Part shown: positions 8,077-15,731 of the stretch, one piece after another | Numbering within the stretch: the first letter of the stretch is position 1 | Layout: every line of letters begins with the position of its first letter | Source of the DNA: DATFKA01 sp042095835 | Lineage (GTDB): Bacteria > Bacteroidota > Bacteroidia > Chitinophagales > Saprospiraceae | DNA: 24,181 bases | Direction of reading: 5' to 3' | Assembly (NCBI GenBank): GCA_042095835.1 | Contig: JBELML010000101.1 | Span: 1 to 24,181 of the forward strand | Position numbers and translations under genes: made by a program | Notes under the pieces: model-generated | What the model saw: the letters and a program-made list of their open reading frames with translations, nothing else | What the model was told of the DNA's origin: nothing | Databases searched by the model: none

Positions 8077-8425
8077 AAGGAAAGAAAAGATACAAAAAAC
8101 CTGAGCTAGACAAATTGTACTAGCCCAGGACAAAATTAATAAGACGACTTATCTTAAAGATATAGGAATGATCCTATATGCATGCTATTCTTATAATAAA
8201 TTGAAACTAGACAAAAAATGACAACGGGAAGAGGCTTTCTCTTAGCCAATGAAGACAATCTTAATTTCCTAGAGTAGAGACCCTGACTTTAATATAGACT
8301 ACAAATATAAAAGAAAAAATATAGAAAATTGTTTGTTTAGTGTTCGTTTTTCAAATAAAGTCAAAAAAGAAGTCAAAATTCTAGTTTTCATTCAAAAAAA
8401 CACGGTTCCAATCAATATTCATCCC
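8077..8425. other. AT-rich intergenic stretch between prfC and the peroxidase gene, no gene seen
   Basis: I see no coding potential here. It holds two small dyads. One is an imperfect stem with CCTG-GCTAG pairing to CTAGC-CAGG near 8099-8130. The other is the perfect 8-bp hairpin at 8160-8179. A -7-like TATATTTG on the minus strand (8302-8309) has no -33 partner and leads into a non-coding stretch. The rest is A- and T-runs. Confidence 0.5.
8160..8179. repeat. Perfect 8-bp hairpin or palindrome
   Basis: ATATAGGA, loop ATGA, TCCTATAT. It lies about 135 bp upstream of the prfC start, above its promoter, so it could be an operator. There is no T-run. Confidence 0.3.
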
Positions 8426-8468
8426 AAAAAAAAGGAAGGCTACCCAGATAGTAACACTTCCCTTTTTT
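8426..8468 (-). terminator. Intrinsic terminator of the haem peroxidase gene
   Basis: GGAAG (8434-8438) pairs with CTTCC (8457-8461) around an 18-nt loop that contains a small CTA/TAG stem. The stem is flanked by A8 on one side and T6 on the other. On the minus strand the stem is followed by eight T, 22 bp past the peroxidase stop. Confidence 0.7.
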
Positions 8469-8490
8469 GACTTAAAATCTATTTTTTAAA

Positions 8491-11400
8491 TCATTCACTT
8501 ATAATCAACTTCTTAGTGAATGTTAAATCCTTGGTAGACATTTTATAATAGTAAATACCGATAGCTCCAGGGAGGTCATTACTTTGCAAGGTCCATTGAT
8601 GAGACCCTTTTGCAAATGCTCTAGACTCCTGTAGTAGGGTTTTTCCAGATACATCGAATATACTCAACTCAATTTCACCATCTTCAGGTAGATAGAATGG
8701 AATGCTTGTTTCAGAGCTGAATGGATTCGGTTGATTTTGATACACTTGGAAAGTAGCTGGCAGTAACTGATTGTCCTGCTTAAATTGTAATTGGATCGCC
8801 TTCGTTTCGAGCGCTGCATTATATACCTCAGCAGCGATGCTTCGATTATCTAAGTAGACAAAATCGCTTAACTGACCATCTTGCAAGGGCTTAATCCTGA
8901 AACTAAATAGTGTTTGATCGGCCTCAATATCCAATCCATCCTCTTTATTATTCCAACTCAATGCCACCAAACCTTGGTCATTCATCAGAGCAAAGTTCTC
9001 GCGTTGTAGGTTAGGTAAAGACAATTGTTCGATATCCAGCAATTCGATAGCATTCGTTTGGTACCTTAGCCCAAATTGGAATCCAGCGATTGCAGCCACT
9101 TCTTTAGCCTGCACTTGTATGGTATACTCCTCGCCAGCCACTAATTGCTCATCTGTCAGTAATAAAAACAAACCTGCCGCGGAGCGACTTTCAATGGAGG
9201 CGGCTTGTGTTTCAGCACCTGTTTCAGCAGAATTATTTACATCTCCTAGTTTGATCGCCACAAAGTCTTGTGTAAAATCAATACCTACATCGTATAAGTC
9301 ATAGATATTCGGTAAAGCATCGATAAATGGATTCGACTCATCAGTAAACTCTAAATCAGCAGGTAAAAACTCCCAAGCTCCTTCCTCATTAAAATACAAA
9401 TCAATAGAGAGAATCACTTTTCTCATCTTGATCAAATCTAAAGTAGAAACAGAACCAGAGTTATCTACATCAGCCGCTAGAACCTTATATGGAGAATCTA
9501 ATGGATCTCTATTTAGGATATGCTTTTGTACAATAATCAAATCTAGGGTAGACACGCCATTATCGTGGGCATCTTCTTTATTAAGTGATAGTCGTTTGGC
9601 ATCACAACCAGGGACACTTCTGAAGTCAAAATTTCCCAAACCATTGGTGGATAGTGTCAGGAAAGAATTTCCTGCTTCCAAATCTACACCAACCTGTGCT
9701 ACCGGTCTACCATTTTCCAAATGCACTTTTCCTAACACATCAATCGTCATATTCGCGCAAATCTCCTCATGTGGGATAGCATTAAAGACCTCATCTTGCA
9801 TCAAAGTGATCGTAGTATTTCGCATGATAACATCATGGAAAGTCGTATTGGTAATCGTCTGCTTTTCCTCCTCTGTCAACACAGGATCGTTCAAATAGAA
9901 GAAGCGATCACCATCTCTAAGAGCGGTAAACTGGCGGGTCAAAATTTCCATTATCGTTTCTCCAAACAGTGCCCCAGGAAGTCTACGCTCCGCTAGCATT
10001 CCTACCCAAGGATCTACTTTTCCTAGATTGAGGTAGTTGGTCAAGAGATCATAAGTCACACCGATATCATCCAGATTGATTTCTCTGAAAATACTGTAAG
10101 GACGCAAACCCAATGATCTACGGATGGTATTATAATCAGGCAAACCTCTTTCTCTACCTCGATTAATATTGATAGAGGCTAAATCTAAGCCACCTGCCCC
10201 TGGAGGGCCAAAAAGAAAGTTACGCACATCATCAATTACTTTAGCGTCAAACTCCTGCTGCATTTGTACCGCCATACCTTTAAGGAATGGGTCGATACCA
10301 TCTTCTCTGACAAAGCTAATATCAAAGAAAGACTCTCTTAGCGTGATAGCTCCATCTGGATGCTCTGTCCCATCGTTCATCACTCTTTTCAAATCACCAC
10401 TCAATAGAGTATGTCCTAAACGGAAGGCTGCCGCTGTAAATATATTCGCCAACTGTGGGTTAATAGAAGGGTCATACCCTTGATACTCATCCAGCCGAAC
10501 GCCCATTGCCGGTAGATATTCATTATAAACGATAGCTTGCATAAAGCCACCTACCATCTTACGGGTGTATTGATAAACCTGCTCATCATTCCATTCAGGG
10601 TGCTGCACAATAACCTCTTCAGCAAGTCGGTTATGCTCCCTTACAAACAAAGTATGAAATGAGGCTAGTAATGGATTTTCATTGGCACGTACATCACCAG
10701 CAACGAAGTGCTTCTCTGAAAGGCCAACAGCATCATCCATCTCTGGAGCTTCTTCATCGATTGGGGCATCGTATTCGCCAGTAGTCGTATTAAAAGGCAA
10801 AAGATTGCCAATAGATACTTTCAGTTTACCTCCTTCAAAAGTTCTCAACCAATCTGCACGGTGCTGATCTGAACCGTAAACATTGGATCCATCAATAAAA
10901 GCAGTAAGTAAATTGGGATGCCTTCTTGGATTACCAAATTCATTTCCTGTGGAGGGATCAAAGGCATTACGCATCATTGGAATCATCACCTGCCCCGTAC
11001 CAAGTGGGTCAAAATCTCTGTCGCCTTGCGGAACCTCAATAGGCAAAAACTCCGTACCATCAGGCGTGAGTCCTATATCATGATCCAAGAATTGCCCCCA
11101 GACCCAACAAAAGTCGCTCAACTTCAATGGGTCATTCAGTAAACGATTCTGGAAAAAGATTTCATTACTCAGTTCCCTTGGATTTGGGCGATCCGCACCG
11201 GATGGTGACGCGTACCCATCGGCATAGGATAAAGGAACCATGAGCCTCAGGTGATCCCCTACAGCTCCCCATTGGATATTGCTCCTGTTATTAAAGGAGC
11301 CGTCATAGGTACGATATAAATCGACATCTAGGTCTTGGGCAAAGATGGGTGTACCCAGCATTGCTATAGCACAAAGCGCAAGAAGTAATTGTCGCCTCAT
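8491..11400 (-). CDS. Exported animal-type haem peroxidase with dockerin-like, cohesin-like and T9SS sorting domains
   Basis: This 969-residue secreted protein has a signal peptide (1-21, cut after IFA or AQ). Residues ~35-545 form a peroxidase of the myeloperoxidase/peroxinectin superfamily with the key residues in place. The distal set is Q103, D106 and H107 (WGQFLDHD); the catalytic Arg is R238, with E241 at the haem-ester position (RANEN). The proximal His is H330 (RLGHTLL), with a partner Asn at 411. The calcium loop is T166, F168, D170 and S172 (plus D108). N242 replaces the myeloperoxidase Met, so no sulfonium link is expected. Then come a carboxypeptidase-regulatory-like segment (~553-600), a dockerin-like repeat pair (~605-665; second loop D644, D646, S648, D655), a cohesin-like domain (~741-872) and a T9SS type A sorting domain (~885-969, from YQNQPNPF). 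It would oxidise halides or phenols with peroxide at or outside the cell surface. Confidence 0.95.
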   Translation of the reverse strand: MRRQLLLALCAIAMLGTPIFAQDLDVDLYRTYDGSFNNRSNIQWGAVGDHLRLMVPLSYADGYASPSGADRPNPRELSNEIFFQNRLLNDPLKLSDFCWVWGQFLDHDIGLTPDGTEFLPIEVPQGDRDFDPLGTGQVMIPMMRNAFDPSTGNEFGNPRRHPNLLTAFIDGSNVYGSDQHRADWLRTFEGGKLKVSIGNLLPFNTTTGEYDAPIDEEAPEMDDAVGLSEKHFVAGDVRANENPLLASFHTLFVREHNRLAEEVIVQHPEWNDEQVYQYTRKMVGGFMQAIVYNEYLPAMGVRLDEYQGYDPSINPQLANIFTAAAFRLGHTLLSGDLKRVMNDGTEHPDGAITLRESFFDISFVREDGIDPFLKGMAVQMQQEFDAKVIDDVRNFLFGPPGAGGLDLASININRGRERGLPDYNTIRRSLGLRPYSIFREINLDDIGVTYDLLTNYLNLGKVDPWVGMLAERRLPGALFGETIMEILTRQFTALRDGDRFFYLNDPVLTEEEKQTITNTTFHDVIMRNTTITLMQDEVFNAIPHEEICANMTIDVLGKVHLENGRPVAQVGVDLEAGNSFLTLSTNGLGNFDFRSVPGCDAKRLSLNKEDAHDNGVSTLDLIIVQKHILNRDPLDSPYKVLAADVDNSGSVSTLDLIKMRKVILSIDLYFNEEGAWEFLPADLEFTDESNPFIDALPNIYDLYDVGIDFTQDFVAIKLGDVNNSAETGAETQAASIESRSAAGLFLLLTDEQLVAGEEYTIQVQAKEVAAIAGFQFGLRYQTNAIELLDIEQLSLPNLQRENFALMNDQGLVALSWNNKEDGLDIEADQTLFSFRIKPLQDGQLSDFVYLDNRSIAAEVYNAALETKAIQLQFKQDNQLLPATFQVYQNQPNPFSSETSIPFYLPEDGEIELSIFDVSGKTLLQESRAFAKGSHQWTLQSNDLPGAIGIYYYKMSTKDLTFTKKLIISE

Positions 11401-11450
11401 ATTTTTAATTTTTTAATCATGGAATTAGTTGTCATGGATTTAGATTTGCT

Positions 11451-11458
11451 CAAATGTA
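11451..11458 (-). promoter_or_regulatory. -7 promoter element of the haem peroxidase gene
   Basis: Minus-strand TACATTTG is a full TAnnTTTG match 50 bp upstream of the peroxidase ATG. The nearest TTTG is 26 bp further upstream, longer than the usual 18-23, so either the -33 box is poor or an activator is needed. Confidence 0.4.
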
Positions 11459-11515
11459 ATAAATCAGTAAAAATCTTCTTTTGACAAAAATCAACATTGC
11501 TATATTTATCTTAAA

Positions 11516-11537
11516 TATCACCTTAATAATGGTGATA
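11516..11537. promoter_or_regulatory. Operator-like dyad upstream of the peroxidase promoter
   Basis: Seven-bp perfect arms, TATCACC (11516-11522) and GGTGATA (11531-11537), are separated by 8 bp. It is about 58 bp upstream of the peroxidase -7 element, a position suited to an activator. No regulator can be named. Confidence 0.25.
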
Positions 11538-11593
11538 GATATGGCTATATTTCTTTAAATGTAGGGACGTAAAAAATTTAGGAATAAAAGCAA

Positions 11594-11606
11594 TCTCAAC
11601 TTGAGA
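11594..11606. promoter_or_regulatory. 13-nt palindrome in the divergent gap
   Basis: TCTCAA, central C, TTGAGA: perfect 6-bp arms. It has no T-run, so it is an operator candidate only, and a palindrome of this size can occur by chance. Confidence 0.2.
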
Positions 11607-11867
11607 CGTTATTTTTTGGATTAGGATACCCTTTGCTCTATCACAAATTTAAAAAAATCTTTTAATTCCTTCACTTTAAACATACAGAATCTCTCCGTAT
11701 TTTTTCATCTGCTTGCTCCAGTGCTTAGAATCCCTATCTAAAGCCCCTATTACAGCTCTCAAACAATAATCCACAACCTTTATGTCCTTGCATTGTTCCC
11801 AATTTTATGTCATATTTATCTAGTAAATTTTTATTCGTACAATTCAAAAAGTGCAATTTTTTTTCGT

Positions 11868-11875
11868 TAAGTTTG
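11868..11875 (+). promoter_or_regulatory. -7 element (TAAGTTTG) ahead of the orphan hairpin-terminator transcript
   Basis: This is a full TAnnTTTG match on the plus strand. No good TTG lies at the right distance upstream. Initiation near 11882 would place the 5' end of the RNA right at the first hairpin (11883-11895), about 200 nt before the terminator. Confidence 0.4.
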
Positions 11876-11881
11876 CGTTAA

Positions 11882-12081
11882 AGCAAATTGTTTGCGAACT
11901 TTAAACGTCCTATTTTTTGTTTTGTAAGCAAAAGATAATCATTTTTAACCCCATAAAGAATCCTAATCTGACCAGAACCTTCCTTATACGACGATTGTGT
12001 TGATTGGCACTGCGCAAGCAGTAACCAACACAACAGTCGGGTGATTTTTTCGGAGAGGGACCATTTCCCTCTCTTTTTTTG
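11882..12081 (+). ncRNA. Candidate structured small RNA or attenuator leader (~200 nt)
   Basis: No plus-strand gene precedes the strong terminator at 12053-12080, so what ends there should be an RNA or a leader. Four hairpins stack in a row. The first is GCAAA/TTTGC (11883-11895). The second is TTTTG/CAAAA (11920-11933). The third is a long hairpin at 11989-12039: CGAC/GTCG, a 2x2 internal loop, TTGTGTTG/CAACACAA (8 bp), an asymmetric internal loop, then ACTGC/GCAGT capped by a GCAA (GNRA) tetraloop. The fourth is the terminator. A -7 element lies at the right place upstream. I do not recognise the family; it lacks the signatures of SRP RNA, RNase P RNA and tmRNA, and its ends do not pair as in 6S RNA. 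It may instead be the 5' leader of the outer-membrane protein gene at 12190, controlled by termination. Confidence 0.45.
12053..12080 (+). terminator. Strong plus-strand intrinsic terminator with no gene upstream
   Basis: GAGAGGGA (12053-12060) and TCCCTCTC (12066-12073) form a perfect 8-bp stem with a 5-nt loop, followed by seven T (12074-12080). The minus strand has no T-run after the stem, so it acts on plus-strand transcription only. It lies 110 bp before the start of the outer-membrane protein gene. Confidence 0.85.
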
Positions 12082-12189
12082 TTTCCTTCCCGACATATTT
12101 ATCCCGCATATTCCTTCTATTTTGGCGTTTCATTTGAGAAAGTTGTCTATTACAGCTTTTGTATTCTCTTTTTGAAAAGGCTTGTAGTG

Positions 12190-15100
12190 ATGTTTATTCG
12201 ATCACTTCTTATCAGTATTTCACTGCTTATTTCTTTGTCGTGCCTTGCACAAAGGCCAAGCCTTTCTAATTTATGTCTAAAATCTGTTCCATATAACGAT
12301 ACGATTGCCCTCCATGAAAAACATATCCTCCTCCCTGCCACCCTTCAAGTATTTAATCAAGCAGGCGAGATCATCGATTCTAACTTTTATAGACTGCAAG
12401 TCAATCGTTTAATTTTTAACAATGCCCCACTTAGCTCCACAGATACTCTATTGATCCGATATAGGGTACTCCAAACAAGTATTGATCAGTCCTTATTTCG
12501 ATTAGATAGCAATAGCTTACAGCAAATGCAGGAAGGAATTATCACAGCCGTGCCTTTAAATCCAAGCAATAATGCTTCCTTGGTTGACTTCAAGCAACTA
12601 GACTATTCGGGGAGTTTCTCCAGAGGACTTTCCTTCGGCAATCGCCAGGACTTGGTATTAAATTCCAACTTCAATCTCCAATTAGCGGGTGACTTAGGTG
12701 ATGGGCTTTTCATCAAGGCGGCGATCACTGACGAAAACATCCCACTCCAGCCAGAAGGCAACACGCAACAACTACAAGAGTTTGACCGAGTATACGTCGA
12801 ACTATCCAAAAATAAGAACCGCCTCAAGGCAGGAGATTATGAACTACAAAATCCAGAAAGCTACTTCAGTAGGTTTTTTAAAAAATTGCAAGGACTTACT
12901 TTTTCTAATGAAATAAATGCAGGAAATGGCCTTATTCAGAATGAAGCTAGCGTTGCCATTGCCCGAGGAAAATTTGCTCGATTCAACCTGTTGGCTATTG
13001 AAGGCAACCAAGGGCCTTATAAATTAAGAGGTGCTCAAGGAGAGCGGTTTATTATTGTATTGAGCGGTACAGAAAGAGTATGGATGGATGGACAAGCTTT
13101 AGCAAGAGGCCTAGAAAGAGACTATATCATCGACTATAATTTGGGAGAAATCACCTTTACCAACAAACGGCTAATCCGTAGAGAAACCAGAATAATCGTG
13201 GAATATGAGTACGTAGATCAGACCTATACCCGGACACTCCTCTCTACTGGTAGTCAATGGAAAACGAAAAACAATACACTAAGCGTACACCTCTATAGCC
13301 AGCAAGACAGCAAAAATACCACCGGACTCTTTGCACTGGAAGAGGATGACCGAGCCGTACTTGCAGCAGCCGGAGATGATTTATCTAGAGCGGTACTCTC
13401 CAGCAGACGTGCCTTAGAATCTTTTTCTGCGGTCCAAGTCGCCTATGAAAGTAAAGATACGATTACGGCCTGTGGTGAAGCCTCTATACTAGTATTTAGC
13501 AAGAATGAAGAAGCCGAATTATTTACGGCTACTTTCTCCTTTGTTGGGCAGGGGAATGGGGAATATATCCTTTCTGATTCGCTCATAGCCAACGAACCAG
13601 TCTATACTTTTGTGGGACGAGATCCGCTTACTTGTCTACCCATTGGAGACTACGAGCCAAGTTTTCAACTCACACCGCCTCAAAGTCAGCAATTAATCAC
13701 TTTACGAAACGATTGGACAATTGATAAGCAAACCGCCTGGTTGACCGAACTTTCCTTTAGCCACTTGGATAGAAATCGATTCTCCAATCTTGATAGTGAA
13801 GATGATCAGGGTATGGCCTTTTATACCAATTTTCATAAAACATTTGGCAATGGCCGTCCTACTAAATCCTGGCAACTAGCCACCGACTTAGCTTATGAAT
13901 TTAAAAGCCTTCATTTTCAAGCACTCAATCCTTATCGAGCCCCCGAGTTCCTCCGTGATTGGAATCTGGCCGACTTCAGTGGCATTGGAAATGTCAATAG
14001 CGCCACCGAGCATCTTATCAACAATAACTGGACGCTTGCTCACCCCGATTTTGGTACCGCAGCTTATGAATTTAACAGCTTTCTGAGAGACCTCGATTAT
14101 CGTGGATTCAAGCATGGCTTACAGCTGAATCTGGAATCCAAGGGCTGGTCTTTATTTTCAAACAGTAGCCTACTCAATGCTACTACAGATATTGAAGACC
14201 GCAGCTTCCTTCGTCCGAATATAGCTTTGGGGAAAACCTTTAACAAAGGCCAGGGTTGGACTTGGACCCTTGCTTTAGATGCTGAAGACAACCAAAGAAG
14301 ATCATTCTCCTCCGATTCCCTTAGCCAAAATTCCTATGCCTATTACAACTATAGTTTAGCAGTAAAAAGTCCGGTTGGTAAAAGGAATGATCTTTCTATC
14401 CAATATAATCACAGAACAGACCAAACACCACAATCACAGGGTCTCGAAAACAGTCTGATTGCCCAAGAACTATCGGTAGAATCCAATTGGTCCCTGAAAA
14501 AAAGTATCCGTTTAAAATTAGGCTTCAACTATCGTAATCTGGAATTACTCAACCCAGAAGCCCCACTATCGGGTCAGACTGGCGATAATTTCCTTGGGCG
14601 CTTAAATGGTAGCTTTAATTTCTGGAAAGGTTTTGTTCGCTCCTCGGTCGACTACGATATCGGTGGTGGGCAAGAACCCAGGCGGAATTTCAGTTTTGTA
14701 AGGGTGCGAAAAGGCGAAGGCATTTATATCTGGTTGGATTCTCTTTATAATAATGATGGTATCATCCAGCCTAATGAAATGGAGATTTCTCCCTTCCCTG
14801 ATCAAGCTGAGTATGTAAGGGTCAGCACTTTCTCCGACGAATTCATCCAAACCAACAATGTCAATTTCAATTGGAGCTTCCAGCTTTCACCTAAAGCCCT
14901 CTGGTTCAAAGTGAAACAACCCTGGAAACAATGGTTGAGCAAATTATCTACCCAGTCTAGTTTGCGTATTTCCAGACGAACCCAAGATGGAGGCGATATC
15001 AATAGTTGGAATCCCTTTGAATTAAATGTAGCAGATACGAGCCTCATCGCGGTGAATTCTGGCCTTAGGAACATTGTATTTTTCAATCGGGGAAACCCTG

Positions 15101-15699
15101 TCTATGAGGTACAGCTTGGATGGACGGATAATCGACGAAAGTTTTTACAGAATACGGGCTTTGAGAGTCGCATCAACGCCAATACTTTCTTAAAACTGCG
15201 TCTAAAAATGGGTGCCGCCTGGATTGCGGAATGGACCATCGACCAGACTCGTCAGGAGAGTGATAGTGAAGTTTTTAACAATAAAGATTACCAGATAATC
15301 GCTTATGGTTTAAAGCCCAATTTCTCCTGGATCCCTAGTCGCTTTTTTCAACTTAAACTGCGGTATCGCTTAGAAGATAAAAATAATGAGCTTGAGGGAA
15401 GCGAAGAAAGTGTCACTTTTCAGGAATTAGGCGGCGAGATGACATGGAATCAGAATCAAAAGACTAGTCTTAAATCACGGTTTTCTTATATTAAGGCCGA
15501 TTTCAGAGGTCAGGCCAATTCGCCAGTAGGTTTTGCCTTATTAAATGGCTTACAAACTGGAAATAATGTTATTTGGAATCTCAGTATGGAAAAACAATTA
15601 GGCCGAAACTTACGTATGATACTTTCATACGAAGGGCGCAAAACTGTAGAAGCCCGTACCGTCCATTTGGGACGAGCTCAGGTAGCGGCCATATTTTAA
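12190..15699 (+). CDS. Large outer-membrane beta-barrel protein of unknown function
   Basis: This 1169-residue exported protein has a signal peptide at 1-20 (LLISISLLISLSCLA, then Gln). The body alternates polar and hydrophobic residues throughout, with many aromatic-ended strands (for example WTWTLALDAE and YAYYNYSLAV), and it ends in Phe, as outer-membrane barrels do. A conserved N-terminal block reads GSFSRGLSFGNRQDLVLNS (141-159), then IPLQPEGNTQQLQEFDRVYV (184-203) and GDYELQ...YFSRFFKKLQG (215-235). Its wording resembles large Bacteroidota barrel proteins, including parts of the T9SS translocon SprA, but it is half the length of SprA. A segment near 848-862 (WLDSLYNNDGIIQPNEME) is another feature of this family. 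I chose the ATG at 12190; the frame runs back to a TTG at 12079 that would destroy the signal peptide. It is the first gene of an operon with the metalloprotease. Role unknown; it may move or anchor a surface protein. Confidence 0.85.
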   Translation: MFIRSLLISISLLISLSCLAQRPSLSNLCLKSVPYNDTIALHEKHILLPATLQVFNQAGEIIDSNFYRLQVNRLIFNNAPLSSTDTLLIRYRVLQTSIDQSLFRLDSNSLQQMQEGIITAVPLNPSNNASLVDFKQLDYSGSFSRGLSFGNRQDLVLNSNFNLQLAGDLGDGLFIKAAITDENIPLQPEGNTQQLQEFDRVYVELSKNKNRLKAGDYELQNPESYFSRFFKKLQGLTFSNEINAGNGLIQNEASVAIARGKFARFNLLAIEGNQGPYKLRGAQGERFIIVLSGTERVWMDGQALARGLERDYIIDYNLGEITFTNKRLIRRETRIIVEYEYVDQTYTRTLLSTGSQWKTKNNTLSVHLYSQQDSKNTTGLFALEEDDRAVLAAAGDDLSRAVLSSRRALESFSAVQVAYESKDTITACGEASILVFSKNEEAELFTATFSFVGQGNGEYILSDSLIANEPVYTFVGRDPLTCLPIGDYEPSFQLTPPQSQQLITLRNDWTIDKQTAWLTELSFSHLDRNRFSNLDSEDDQGMAFYTNFHKTFGNGRPTKSWQLATDLAYEFKSLHFQALNPYRAPEFLRDWNLADFSGIGNVNSATEHLINNNWTLAHPDFGTAAYEFNSFLRDLDYRGFKHGLQLNLESKGWSLFSNSSLLNATTDIEDRSFLRPNIALGKTFNKGQGWTWTLALDAEDNQRRSFSSDSLSQNSYAYYNYSLAVKSPVGKRNDLSIQYNHRTDQTPQSQGLENSLIAQELSVESNWSLKKSIRLKLGFNYRNLELLNPEAPLSGQTGDNFLGRLNGSFNFWKGFVRSSVDYDIGGGQEPRRNFSFVRVRKGEGIYIWLDSLYNNDGIIQPNEMEISPFPDQAEYVRVSTFSDEFIQTNNVNFNWSFQLSPKALWFKVKQPWKQWLSKLSTQSSLRISRRTQDGGDINSWNPFELNVADTSLIAVNSGLRNIVFFNRGNPVYEVQLGWTDNRRKFLQNTGFESRINANTFLKLRLKMGAAWIAEWTIDQTRQESDSEVFNNKDYQIIAYGLKPNFSWIPSRFFQLKLRYRLEDKNNELEGSEESVTFQELGGEMTWNQNQKTSLKSRFSYIKADFRGQANSPVGFALLNGLQTGNNVIWNLSMEKQLGRNLRMILSYEGRKTVEARTVHLGRAQVAAIF

Positions 15700-15731
15700 A
15701 TATTTCAGAATTTTCAAACTAGACTACTTGT

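Larger units (their letters stand above)
11459..11867. other. AT-rich divergent intergenic stretch with two small dyads, no gene seen
   Basis: This is the peroxidase-proximal half of a 789-bp divergent gap. There is no plausible coding frame. It contains TATCACC / GGTGATA with an 8-nt loop (11516-11537) and TCTCAA-C-TTGAGA (11594-11606). Both are placed where an activator or repressor of the peroxidase promoter could bind. Nothing else is recognisable. Confidence 0.5.

Noticed and set aside
9428..9898. 156-residue plus-strand frame inside the peroxidase gene
   Set aside because: It is antisense to a well-supported coding region and has shadow-like composition rich in Ser, Thr and Pro.
11882..12081. 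Identification of the candidate RNA as 6S RNA because of its ~200-nt length
   Set aside because: The 5' and 3' ends do not form the long closing stem, and no central bubble is visible.
11878..12096. 72-residue minus-strand frame in the divergent gap
   Set aside because: It runs through the terminator and the long hairpin and has no recognisable sequence; the RNA reading explains this stretch better.
12079..12189. Extension of the outer-membrane protein to a TTG at 12079
   Set aside because: The extension starts inside the T-run of a terminator and would bury the signal peptide that begins at the ATG at 12190.
12190..12252. Lipoprotein signal in the barrel protein (LSC near residue 18)
   Set aside because: The residues before the Cys (S-L-S) do not fit a lipobox, and the cut after CLA-Q fits a normal signal peptidase site; a barrel would not be lipidated.
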